From the NCBI GenBank assembly GCA_013396755.1, contig VWZF01005920.1, positions 186,001-250,000 on the forward strand: a stretch of 64,000 bases of DNA, in the 5' to 3' direction. The DNA is from Sclerurus mexicanus (lineage: Eukaryota > Chordata > Aves > Passeriformes > Furnariidae). Below the pieces are notes generated by a model, which was not told the origin of the DNA, made no database searches, and saw only the letters and a program-made list of their open reading frames with translations. Made by a program: the position numbers and the translations under genes. Shown piece by piece: positions 11,915 through 22,484 of the stretch. The first letter of the stretch is position 1, and every line of letters starts with the position of its first letter.

Positions 11915-12165
11915 GGAATCACAGACTGGTTTGGATTGGAAGGGACCTCAAAGCCCATCCACTGCCCCCCCCTGCCATGGGCAGGGTCACCTTCCACCAG
12001 CCCAGGCTGCTCCAACCTGGCCTTGGACACTTCCAGGGATCCAGGAGCAGCCACAGCTTCTCTGGGCACCCTGTGCCAGGACCTGCCCACCCTCCCAGGG
12101 AAGGATTTCTCCCCAATATCCGATGTACACCCATTCCCCCTGTTCCTGTCCCTCCATCCCTTGTA
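11915..12165 (-). mobile_element. CR1 fragment, type A
   Basis: Type A 3' end (GGAATCACAGACTGGTTTGG in antisense) and about 250 bp of the ORF2 tail. Minus-strand frames over it show the decayed ORF2 C-terminus. Confidence 0.92.
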
Positions 12166-13480
12166 ATACCACACACACCAACCCACCAATGTCCTGCCCA
12201 CATCCCTCCCCACCCACTTCTCCTCTCGCCCCCTCGTCCTTCCCCAGCCCCCACAGGCACCAAAGACACAGCTCTGGAATGTCCTCCTTCCAACCCCTCT
12301 CTGCCACCTCTGGGCTTTGGTGTCACACTCCGTGTCCCCAGAAGCAAAAGGCAAATGTCACGAGCCACCGATGGCTCCTGTTTAAAGGGGAGCAAAGGAC
12401 TCTGAGCAAACAAAACCAGATTGTCTGTCTCGAAATCCCAGAGCCCAGGAAGCTCCAGGAGCCCAGTCAGACCTTACAAAAGCCCAGGCTGATGCTTTCC
12501 CCCTTGACTGGCACATCTCCCACCCCCTCCCTCGCTCACATTGTCCCTGCAGTCACAGCAGTGACAAGCTGCTGTCACAACGAGGTTCATAAATGGAAGT
12601 GGCATCAAGTCATTTCTCAGGTTTTTCTCCAGCACAAAAGAAACCCAAACGTTACGTGTGAAATGGCCCCTCTAAAATGCAATGCCAGTGAGGCGTAGAG
12701 GAAGCAAACCCCAAACTACGCGGGTTTTGTTGCAATTTTGGCTTCCAGAGCGAAGAGAAAGGACCGAGCAGCCAGCGAGATGCTGGCAGGGTTAGCAGGC
12801 AGAAAGGAACAGGAGCTTGGTGCATCGCTCCTGACATTTCCAGACCACAAGCTCCGTTTCATGCCAGGAGCACGGAGCTCTTGGGTTTTGCAAGCTCGGT
12901 GGCCGTCGGTCATGTGGCCACCTTTCCAATGTCACTGTGCATCGCCCCGAACAGAGGAGGCAGAGCGCCAGGGCTCCTGCCTTTGCCAAAACATTCCTGG
13001 GAGGTGCCTCTGTGCCTTCCACCCCTCGTGTGCCGCGGGCTCACAACGCTGTTTTCCCTCTCACCCATAACTTTTAGGGAGCTGATGGCCAGATGGAGGC
13101 AGGACAATAATGTCAGCTTTTACTGCTGGCCAATGAAATATTTCACTCTGGAGCACAGTCAGAGCATGAAAGGTGGAAGGAGGAAGGATCTGAACTTGCT
13201 GCTTCCATGCAATCCATGGAAGTGCCCAGCTGGGCTGCCAGCAGGAGCTGCTAACCTCATTTGCTTTCGGCCTGGAGATGGTTTCCAGAGCTGTTCCGGA
13301 AGCACAAACAGGAATAAAAGGACCAGAAAGGCTGGAAATCCCAGTTGTTGTTGCCTGCAAAGTGGTCCCGTGGGCAGAGAGCCCCGGGGCAGCTCAGCAC
13401 ACCCATGGACCTGCCTGGGCTCTGCTGCTGAGCAATGAGAGCCTGGCCTGGTGGGGCTTGAGGAGCTGGTAATGCTGGGG
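12166..13480. other. Unique non-coding sequence
   Basis: The first 80 bp (about 12160-12250) are C-rich. The 261-codon plus frame starting in CR1 at 11913 runs on into this stretch but is antisense to CR1 and then has no recognisable domain. Nothing else is seen. Confidence 0.5.
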
Positions 13481-13605
13481 TTTATTTTATTTTATTTTAT
13501 TTTATTTTATTTTATTTTATTTTATTTTATTTTATTTTATTTTATTTTATTTTATTTTATTTTATTTTATTTTATTTTATTTTATTTTATTTTATTTTAT
13601 TTTTT
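13481..13605. repeat. (TTTAT)24 microsatellite
   Basis: Twenty-four uninterrupted TTTAT units (13481-13600), then five T. It produces an artefactual frame of repeated FILFY. Perfect purity suggests recent expansion and likely length polymorphism. Confidence 0.98.
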
Positions 13606-13662
13606 CTCCCCTCCCCACCCTTTCCCTTCCCAAACCTTCCCTTCCCAAACCTTCCCCTCTTT
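13606..13662. repeat. Pyrimidine-rich tract with short tandem repeat
   Basis: Immediately follows the pentanucleotide array. It contains about three imperfect copies of a 15-bp unit including CCTTCCCTTCCCAAA. Confidence 0.8.
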
Positions 13663-14946
13663 GTTCAAACCTCACCACCATGTGCTAATACTGGGAGATC
13701 CGGAATTAACTTATACCAATTTCCATGCCAAGTGTATAATTTCTACTTATATAAATTATAATAAAACTTTAAAAAGTTTAAAAACTTTAAAACTTTATAA
13801 ACCTTTTTGTCCCATTCCTTTTGACCACGAGCATCTATGAATTGGAGTGCTCCCTTCGCCTTGAGGGTGGGACTCCACAGACAGGGATTCTCCACTTTCC
13901 CTGAATATTCTCTCTTAATCAGCCCAAAACAAGCCACAATTTCTCTGCTGGAACATTTTGTTGTTCGCTTAACACCTGAAACAGTGACACAAAGTACGTG
14001 GCCCGGGAGATTCAGGCTGGGATGGAGCATCATCTATCCCTGCAAGTGCCCCTCTGGAAAACAGGGTGTATTTGTGAAAACACAGCTGTTTCTTTGTATT
14101 TTGGCCAAGTATTTTCCCCTCCTGAAAGGCACTTACTCTGGGATGGTTAACAAGACAGATTAATTCATGTGGAGCTTGCAGCAGAGGAGGGCTGTCACTG
14201 GTGGGGAGAGAGCTTTGATTGTATTATTCCCTATTGTCAACACAGGCACTTTATAATAGATTTATGGCTAATAAAATCTTTTAGTAGTGGAGGGTCCTTG
14301 AGTTTCAATTTTGAACCTTTGGCCCTTGCTCAAATCACCAGCAGATGCAACATTAATAAAAGCAAATAGCACGTGGATACTAAAGAGGCATATGGCTGGG
14401 TCCTGGAGAAAGGCAGTAAAACACAGGAGAGGGATCTTTACAATCTGCTTTGACCTAAAGGAATCGTTCTTTCAGTGAGAAAATGACTCTGTGCAGGCAC
14501 ATGAGAGAGGATGGCTCAGATTAGTGGAGTAATTCCCAGGAATTCGGGAGGTTTGGGTTGATGCTGCTCGATGGCACGTTTTCATCTGGAAACCCGGGGT
14601 GAATTCACAAACAGGGAGCGGTGAGCAGGGAACTGAGCTGCAGCAAAGGAAGCAAACAGGGGTAAAATAAAGGAAAGACGGGGCTTTGGGGAAAACTTCC
14701 TTTATAAAAGGAGCTCTTTTCGGCTGTTGGCTCTGCCTGAGCTGCAGCCTGCAGGCCAGGCTGCCAGAATGCACCAGGGATCTCTCAAACCTGTCCTTAA
14801 ACTCCAACCAGAGACTCTGGGTACAGTTTAATCTCATTTTGGGCCCTCTGCTGATCTGCCCTCGCCTGCAGTGAGCAATGACAGTTCTCCTTAAGGAACC
14901 ACACTCGGAAATCCAGCCCCTCTCCTGCATTCCAGGTACACAGCCC
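13663..14946. other. Unique, partly AT-rich sequence
   Basis: 13740-13800 is very AT-rich and contains the palindrome AAACTTT-AA-AAAGTTT (13764-13779). 14215-14370 is AT-rich and repeat-free. No gene recognised. Confidence 0.5.
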
Positions 14947-15304
14947 TGGAGCAGCAGGAGCGGCTGAAGGAGCTGGGGGGGCTCAGCCTGGAGAAAAGGA
15001 GGCTCAGGGGGGACCTTCTGGCTCTGCAAGTCCCTGCCAGGAGGGGGGAGCCGGGGGGGTCGGGCTCTGCTCCCAGGGAACAGGGACAGGAGGAGAGGGA
15101 GCCTCAAGTTGCACCAGGGGAGGTTCAGGTTGGATATTGGGAATATTTGTCCAGCCCTGGCACAGCTGCCCAGGGCAGTGGTGGAGTCACATCCCTGGAG
15201 GGGTTTAAAAGCAGTGCGGATGTAGGGACAGGGGCAGTGCGGGGTTAAAGGTGGGACTCAAAGGTCTTAGAGGGCTTTTCCAACCTGACCAACTCTGTGG
15301 TTTA
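14947..15304 (+). mobile_element. CR1 fragment, type B
   Basis: Sense-strand copy of about 358 bp. It opens with the block equivalent to GAGCGGCTGAAGGAGCTGGG, includes GCCTGGAGAAAAGGAGGCTC, and ends TTTTCCAACCTGACC before the degraded octamer. It is GC-rich, with a (G)7 run, and is 5'-truncated. Confidence 0.93.
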
Positions 15305-16940
15305 TAAATCACGAGTCCAGGTGGGCTTTGCTCTCTCACTGACCTTGGGCTCTCGGGGTCTGATGCTGCATCAGCACTGCTGAGACAGGACAGACATCAC
15401 ACACTGGGAGGGAAAAGCTCCCCAGATGCATCCCAGTCCTTCTGTTTTTCTGGGCACCAGAAGAGAACACGGAGCAGCGGAGCATGTGAGGCGCTCTCGG
15501 CCGAGGGGCTGCCATCCGCATCCAGGGCTCTGCAAGTGGGTTTTGCTGCTAATTAAATTCTTTCTCCTGATTATTTATAGCCCTCTATTTACTGGCTCAT
15601 TGATTTTAGAGGCCATGTTAGTTTTCTTTTTTACATGTCTGTCTGAATGGGTAGATTATAACTTATTACACAAAGAACAAGTGAATTGGTGTCAGAATGA
15701 TCTATTACACAGATGGTCTGTGAGCAAAGAGCCTCTGTCTTTGGCTCTGCAACACTGAGATGCTGAGCCAGTTCATTTGGTGCAAAAGAAGAGTTTCACC
15801 CCTGCCAGTGGCTGTTTTGGGAAGCTCAGGGCATTGGCTCCATGCAGTTTCTTCAGGTGCTGGCTGAGGGTTAGAGAGGAGACAACCAGGCAGGTGGACA
15901 CCAAAGCTGTGTGGGAAAACACCAGAGGCTGGATGGAGAGGAGAGAAGGGTGTTTGCTGCCCACGGTGAGCTCTGGGATGTTAACTGAGATTAGCAGGCA
16001 GCAGCCTTGAACACAAGCTGTCCACACGTGTGGGAATGATGTGGGGCTCTGCCACGAGCTGCTGGAAGGGCTTGAGCTGCATGTGACTTCACACCCAGAG
16101 AAGCTGGTGGGAGAAGACAGCCCTGAGGAGATCCCAAGCACCAAGTTCCCCTGGTTTAGGGAACCCAGGAGCCACTGTGGGGCGTTCAGGGGAATCAGCA
16201 GGATGTGCTTGCTGGGCTCTCATACTCTGCCCCTGGCAGCTGCACTTGGCCACCGTGAGACGGGGAGAAGCCTGAGCCAGGAGAGCTGATCCAAACTGGC
16301 CTTAATTGAGTTCAAGCTAAAAATCAAAGAGCTAGCTGGAAGCACAGTTAGCCTGGGCTCCTGAGGCAGCTCAGGGAGCAGGAGCCTCCCAGAGCGTCCA
16401 CTGAGAGACACCACAAACGCTCAGCACCCCCCAAAGCCACCGAGGGGGCAGAGACGAAGCAAACACATTAACTCTGCTGGCACAAGAGGCAGAAGGTTGG
16501 CTTTGTGTCTTGCAAGACCTCTGGTTTCAAGGACTCCAATCCATTTCCCGGGGTGGACGACCCTTTCATGGTATTTTTATGTGGCCCTTCGGAGATCAAA
16601 CGTCTCCAGCTGCAGCTGGGAGGGAGGTGGTGGCACTCTGGCAGGAGCTGGAGCTGGGTCATGTGGCATGGAGAAGGGTCAGGCCTGCCCAAGGAAGGAT
16701 AAATGGCTGTTGTGGTGTCCCCAAAAAGCCTCTCAGCCGTGGGAAGTCGAGGGTCAGAGCCCACATCCATCATTCCAGCACCGGGGCAGATTCACTGGGA
16801 AAACCAGGCAGTGCAGGACCAGCTCAGGACTGACCCAGCACTCGACATGCTCTGTCACCACTCTGAGGACAAATGACAGAGGAGTGGCTGGAATTGGATC
16901 GGGAGCGCTTGGATCTGGAGCCACGGCTATGATAGGAAGA
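15305..16940. other. Unique non-coding sequence with AT-rich block
   Basis: 15540-15720 is AT-rich, repeat-free and has a conserved-element look (CTAATTAAATTC near 15549). The remainder is GC-balanced, and I see no exon, RNA or repeat. Confidence 0.5.
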
Positions 16941-17117
16941 TCCCAGAATCATAGAACGTTAAGGTTGGAAAATACTTCCAAGATCCTCCATCCCAGCCTG
17001 TGACCAAACGCCCCCGTGCCCATTAAAGCACAGCACTAAGTGTCACATCCACGTGCTTTTTGAACACTTCCAGGGCTGGTGACTCCACTGCTGCCCTGGG
17101 CAGCTGTGCCAGGGATG
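16941..17117 (-). mobile_element. CR1 fragment, type B
   Basis: Antisense start TCCCAGAATCATAGAACG with the terminal octamer partly kept, then a divergent type B tail ending in GGCAGCTGTGCCAGGG. Confidence 0.88.
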
Positions 17118-18083
17118 AACCATTAGTTCACACATCTCTGCACGCACCAGAACAGCCAGATCTGAGCCCAAACCAAGCCCATCCCAGACCCTCCTTCACA
17201 AACAGACAGAAAATCCTGTGATTCTGGGCAGCTGCAAAGCCACAATTTCCACTGCTTTTCTGGGGATTTCTGCCAGGTGTTGATTTGCCCACTGCTATGT
17301 CAGCTTGTACCTGACCTTTAAATTTACTGTATTTGCAAGAAAAGAAAACAGGTTCTTTGCCTCCATCCCCCAATTGTTTTGTGCTTAAAGGAAATAGACT
17401 TTTGTTTCAATAATCATAAACACAAAAGGTTCCCCAGAGGGTTGTTTGAGACTCCAAGCTAGTTAAAAAGAACATTTGCATGAATTAAAGAGTAACAACA
17501 AGTCACCACTGATCTAAGCTGCTTTCTAGTGCTTAACTCGTGTCTGTAGGTGGGGAAAAGCAAGACAGGCCAGTAGGAGGTAAAAAAGATGGAAACTGGG
17601 ATGTTTGTTCTGTTTTCCAGAGCAGCAGCCAGGGAACAATCCCTGTCCTTCAGCACCACGTGGTCACTTTGTGCCTGTGACAAGGCGTAAAGGACAACAA
17701 GGCTCTCTACAATGGCTCACACTTCTTGTGTTTCCCCAGACAGCTCCGGGATTAAATGGGCAATAAAGGGAGTTTTCATGCTGCGCTCCCTTTTTCACAG
17801 GTCCTGCAGCGTGGGGAGTGTGGTGGAGATGACTGTGGTGCTGCAGGGGCCACGCTGGGCACCCAGGGGGATTTTCCTTCATCCTTCCATTGCAAACCCT
17901 GGATGAACCCTGGGTGAAACCCCCAGGCTGCTGAAGTGTGGCTGGATTGCGTGTGCCCCCGAAGTGGGCACATCCACAGCTCTTAAATACACAGACACGC
18001 ACGTGTCTTACTGGCCATTCTTTTGTTCACAGGAGATCTTGTTTACAGAAGTTATTATTTGGTTCTGTTTAATGCTGTGAAAC
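17118..18083. other. Unique non-coding sequence
   Basis: No gene or repeat recognised. Confidence 0.5.
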
Positions 18084-18321
18084 TGCCAGGGCGGGCTCAG
18101 GTGGGATCTCAGCAGAAGGTTCTTCCCCCAGAGGGTGGTGGGCACTGCCCAGGCTCCCCAGGGCAGTGGGCACGGCCCCAAGGCTGCCAGAGCTCCAGGA
18201 GGGTTTGGATGATGCTCTGGGGCACAGGGGGTGACTCTTGGGGATGGGCCTGTGTGGGGCTGAGGGTTGGACTCCATGATCCTTGGGGGTCCCTCCCAGC
18301 TCAGGATATTTTGTGATTCTG
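18084..18321 (+). mobile_element. CR1 fragment, type C
   Basis: Sense copy ending CAGCTCAGGATATTTTGTGATTCTG without the full octamer array. It is very close in sequence to the antisense copies at 19.3 and 44.9 kb and lies 1 kb from the first of them in opposite orientation. Confidence 0.92.
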
Positions 18322-19342
18322 ACCTCAACAAACATGTCCATCGACATCCCTGACCTGTCTGTACCTCGTGGTTCCAACTGCACCAGAAGCCACTTTGTCA
18401 CGGGGACTTTCCCACCGGGCTGAATGATTTCGTGGTAGATCTGTGGGTTGTTTTCCACACCAGCTCCTGCCCTGTGGAAATCCACGTGATGGGATTTTAA
18501 TGAGCCTCCTTCACTGCCCAGCACCGGGAGGGTTGTGTTAACCTGCCAAAAAGCTGAGGTACCATGAAGGCCACCAGTCACTTAGGGTACCCAGAGCCAC
18601 CCTGTGCCCCTCCCCATGTCCCCTGCCAGGGTGACACATGGCCACAGGCACGTCAGAATTCAAACACCTACACAAGACTCTGTATCCAGCAGTGTATTTG
18701 CTTATTCCCCCCCAGCAGAACTGGAGAGAGGGGAAGACGAGGATAAACTCCTCCAGGGGCTGACTGAAATCCTGTTGTGTTCTTTGTTATCCTGCCACAC
18801 ACGGTGGATGGGGAACCATCTCCTCTGGAGCTGCTCCTGGGGCTCCACATCCTTTCACCGCAGCTACAGACACAGACGTTTGTCAGAATGATCGCGTTCA
18901 GAGAAGTCAACATCCTCTGAAACAGCCAAAAGAGCCCCTTGGAAAGGGACTCAGATGTAAAGTCCTTTTTTATTCGAGAAAAGCTCTTGATGAATGCACT
19001 CACGGCGCTGTGAGACGCAAACCCAACAGGCAGATTTGACAAGGATGATGCAGAGTTTAAGAGCTCCAGGAGATCAGATACCAAACACCCAGGTGCTGCC
19101 TGGCTCAGATCTGTCTTGGTTTAAAGCCTCGCGTGGGGAGGAAACTTCGCTGAAAGTTGTGCTCGAGTCTGTGAAGGCTGGATGGGTTTGATCAATTATT
19201 CAACTGCAGCCCAAAATCTGTTAATGTGCGTGAAAACAAAGCGATGGGAAATGGAAGGCAGAGGGTTGGGGGGGCAGAGCAGGGGGGACAAGCCCAGCAG
19301 CAGGGCAGGGGGAGTGCTGGGGGAAGGTTTAATCAGGAATTA
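18322..19342. other. Unique non-coding sequence with G-rich end
   Basis: Nothing recognised apart from a G-rich stretch at 19263-19326 with several runs of 3-7 G, a possible quadruplex. Confidence 0.5.
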
Positions 19343-19638
19343 GTCACAGAATCCCAGGAGCTGCTGAGCTGGAAGGGACCCCCAAGGATCATCCAGCCCA
19401 ACCCTCAGCCCTGCACAGGACCAGCCCCAAGAGTCACCCCCTGTGCCCCAGAGCATCATCCAAACCCTCCTGGAGCTCTGGCAGCCTTGGGGCCGTGCCC
19501 ACTGCCCTGGGGAGCCTGGGCAGTGCCCACCACCCTCTGGGGGAAGAACCTTCTGCTGAGATCCCACCTGAGCCTGCCCTGGCACAGCTCCAGGCCTTCC
19601 CTGGCTGCTGTCCCTGGTCCCCCCAGAGCAGAGATCAG
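19343..19638 (-). mobile_element. CR1 fragment, type C (left arm of an inverted pair)
   Basis: Antisense start GTCACAGAATCCCAGGAGC. It ends at GAGCAGAGATCAG where a sense copy begins without a gap. Bases 19361-19515 are repeated in inverted form at 19639-19782. Confidence 0.93.
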
Positions 19639-19782
19639 GCTCCTCAGGGCAGTGGGCACGGCCCCAAGGCTGCCAGGGCTCCAGGAGGGTTTGGATGATG
19701 CTCTGGGGCACAGGGGGTGACTCTTGGGGCTGGGTCTGTGCAGGGCTGAGGGTTGGGCTGGATGATCCTTCCAGCTCAGCAG
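19639..19782 (+). mobile_element. CR1 fragment, type C (right arm of an inverted pair)
   Basis: Inverted copy of 19361-19515 with an 11-12 bp deletion near its 3' end and about four substitutions by eye. It lacks the terminal CACAGAATC segment present in the left arm. Both arms share CTGCTGAGCTGG, where other type C copies have ATGCTGAGCTGG. Confidence 0.9.
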
Positions 19783-20549
19783 ATCACGCGAGTCTGTTTT
19801 CGCCTGGCACTGGGAACTGATCAGGGCTTTTCCTCTCCTGGAGCATCATATGGATGGAACAACATTGGCTGCGGTTTTGAAATCATGTCAAATCCTTCTC
19901 ACTGCACCACTGGCACCATCTGCCACCCATCCCGAGTCACAGCAGTGCCCCCGCAGCTGCAGTCGCAGCTTCACCCCAAAGAGGTGTCTCCTCACACCGC
20001 CTTCCTGCTCATGCAGAGCTGGGAAGAAGCTTCAGCCGCCCCGCCGGGGTTCCACCCCCCGAGGCTCCGAGGGGCTCTGGAAAGGCACTTCCACACACAA
20101 ATCCCTGCCGTGGGGAACCCCACACGCCGCTGCCCTGGGGAATTCACTCGCAGCTGCGACGAGCTCGGCACAAAGGGGGAAAAAAGACTTCCAAAGTTTG
20201 CTCTGGGAGGAGAACAGTCACGCTAGTTAAGCGAAACAGCTTCTCGCTTGGCCAAAATCCACGTAAACAGGGCTTGAAGGCTCTGTCCTATTTTTTTTTT
20301 TTCCCTGCAGATTCCCCTTGCTGCCAGGCACGTGTGGATGGGGCGTGAGCACGGGGAAGGCTCTGAGTGCCAAAGGAAGGTGGATCCAAGGCTGAAGTTC
20401 CCATTTTGCGGCTCAGACCCGATGCTGTAAGTTTGTCCGTGAGAAATAGCAACCAGGGGTGGAATTATCCAAAGCAGAGGGGAGTGCGGGCTCTTCGCTG
20501 AGCTGAAAAGCCCCCTGTGTGGATGGACATGCAGGGGTGTGGATGCCTC
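19783..20549. other. Unique sequence, locally CpG-rich
   Basis: 20033-20250 has about 15 CpG by eye. Overlapping plus frames (157 and 126 codons) cross it but have no domain I recognise. It could hide an exon, but no support is visible. Confidence 0.45.
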
Positions 20550-20763
20550 ATGTCACAGAGCCATGGAGTGGTTTGAGATGGAAGGATAATCCAGAGCCAC
20601 CCCCTGCCATGGCCAGGGACACCTTCCTCCAGCCCAGGTTGCTCCAAGCCCTGTCCCATCTGGCCTTGGACACTTCCAGGGATGGGCACTCCAAACCTCC
20701 CTGGGCAGCCCCTTCCAATGATTTACATCCCTTTCCAGGAAGAAATTCTTCCCGAGAATTAGA
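20550..20763 (-). mobile_element. CR1 fragment, type A/B-like
   Basis: Starts TGTCACAGAGCCATGGAGTGG. The first half matches type A, while the second half (CTCCCTGGGCAGCCCCTTCCA) reads more like type B, so it may belong to an intermediate subfamily. Confidence 0.88.
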
Positions 20764-21407
20764 AAAGAATTCCCAGTTTCTTGCAGCTCCAGGTGACCAT
20801 CACAGCCTCGAGCAGACCCAGGTTTGGGTGCAGGGGGCTCTGTGGCCCAGAGTGTGAGGACACTCAGGCCACTGGACTGAGCTCAGGAGATCAGCAGGGA
20901 AGCGTGAGATCTGACCAGCAGGACCCACACAGGGACTGGAGCATTTGCCACCTCTGGCAGCTGAGCAGCATTCCAGCAGGTTGGGATGGGGAGGGAGCAG
21001 ACCCACGTGTGGGATGGGGTCACTGATGGCACAAAGGAGTGGCTTCTCTTGGAGGAAAGCATCTAAACACCTGGGATGGCAAACTTCTCGCCTAGGAAAA
21101 AAATAACAATGCTGTGAGTTCTTTTATTTCCCGACTCTTGTTTGATCCTTTACAAGACACAGAGGCGCAGCATTGTGGGTGTCTGATCAATACACCTAAA
21201 GCCCATTTTCCCTTTGATCTCACACCAGGCCCTGGTTAGTTTTTGAAATGTAAATAGTGCTTTGGAACACTTAATCTTGCCCTAAAGCCTGGTTCAGGGG
21301 AGAGATTCAGCTGTTCAAAGAGCAGAGGGCAACCAAGCTGAGCCCAGACCTGATGGCAGCAGGGTCTGCACTGGGAGGTTAAACTGCCCCCTCTCCCCAT
21401 CACCCAA
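20764..21407. other. Unique non-coding sequence
   Basis: No gene or repeat recognised. Confidence 0.5.
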
Positions 21408-21700
21408 CAAGGACACCTTCCACTGTCCCAGGTTGCTCCAAGCCCCATCCAGCCTGGCCTTGGACACTTCCAGGGATGGGGCAGCCACAGCTTCTCTGGG
21501 CACCCTGTGCCAGGGCCTGCCCACCCTCCCAGGGAAGAATTCCTTCCCAATATCCCATCCATCCCTGCCCTCTGGCACCAAGAAGCCATTCCCTGTGTCC
21601 TGCCACTCCAGGTCCTTGTTCAAAGTCCCTCTCTGCTCTCTTGAACCCCTTTAGGCACCGGAAGGGGCACAAGATCTTCCTGAACCCTTCAAGCTGGAGA
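21408..21700 (-). mobile_element. CR1 fragment, type A, 3' end lost
   Basis: Begins abruptly at AAGGACACCTTCCACTG instead of the usual terminal GGTTTGGGTTGGAAG, then follows the type A tail for about 290 bp. Absence of the 3' end means later deletion or strong decay, since CR1 insertion normally preserves it. Confidence 0.88.
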
Positions 21701-21796
21701 ATCCCAATATCAGAAGCAAAGGCTTTTACCTGAGCACGAGGCATTTTCATCTGGCACCAATTTACCCCAATCTCAGTTTGTACCTCAGACCTAAGC

Positions 21797-21850
21797 AAAG
21801 AACCATTAAGTTTGGAAGAGACCTCTGAGATCATCAGGTCCGGCTGAATC
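21797..21850 (-). mobile_element. Short CR1 fragment, type B-like
   Basis: About 54 bp of the 3' end only (GAACCATTAAGTTTGGAAG, then GACCTCTGAGATCATCAGG). It lies 97 bp from the previous fragment. Confidence 0.75.
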
Positions 21851-22151
21851 TCGGGCTCTTTGGAGCCTGATGGGCAGGAACGGGCAATAGGTAAAAGCTG
21901 ATCTCATCCTGAGGCCACCAGCCTCGGGAGAAACACCCTTCGTGAGGGATTACAAGACCTGCTCTTCATCACCAAGGGGTGATGACTCCACTGACAACAG
22001 AGGGTGATGCACCGTCTGAGCGGGGAGCGGGGCCTGGTTTGGCACATCAGTCTTGCTGTAGGTCCTGAAGCTCTTCAGCTCCCCCTCATCTACCTCTCCG
22101 CACCCACAGAGGTCCTGCCGTCTGTCTCCAGAAGTTCCTGATCCGTGCAGT

Positions 22152-22484
22152 GAATCATGGAATCATTTAGGTTGGAAAAGCCCTGTGAGATCATCCAGTC
22201 CAACCATCCCCCAGCACTGCCAAGGCCACCACTAACCCGTGTCACCAAGTGCCACATCCACAGGGCTTTTAAATCCCTCCAGGGATGGGCACTCCACCAG
22301 TGCCCTGGGCAGCTGTGCCAGGGCTGGACAATATTTCCAGGGAAGCAATTTTTTCTTATATCCAAACTGAACCTCCCCTGTCACCACCTCTGCCTGTTTC
22401 CTCTTGTCCTGTCACTTGTTTTCTGGGAGAAGATCTCCACCTCCTCCCGCCTCCACCCTCCTGTCAGGGAGTTGAGAGGTCTCA
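22152..22484 (-). mobile_element. CR1 fragment, type B
   Basis: Starts TGAATCATGGAATCATTTAGG and covers about 330 bp of the type B tail to GGGAGTTGAGAGGTC. A minus frame at 22090-22365 is the decayed ORF2 C-terminus. Confidence 0.92.

Noticed and set aside
11913..12698. 261-codon plus-strand open frame, the longest in the window
   Set aside because: First third is antisense CR1; the rest has no recognisable domain.
13451..13840. Frame of repeated FILFY
   Set aside because: Translation of the TTTAT microsatellite.
14472..15107. 211-codon minus-strand open frame
   Set aside because: Its first part is antisense to a CR1 copy and the rest has no domain.
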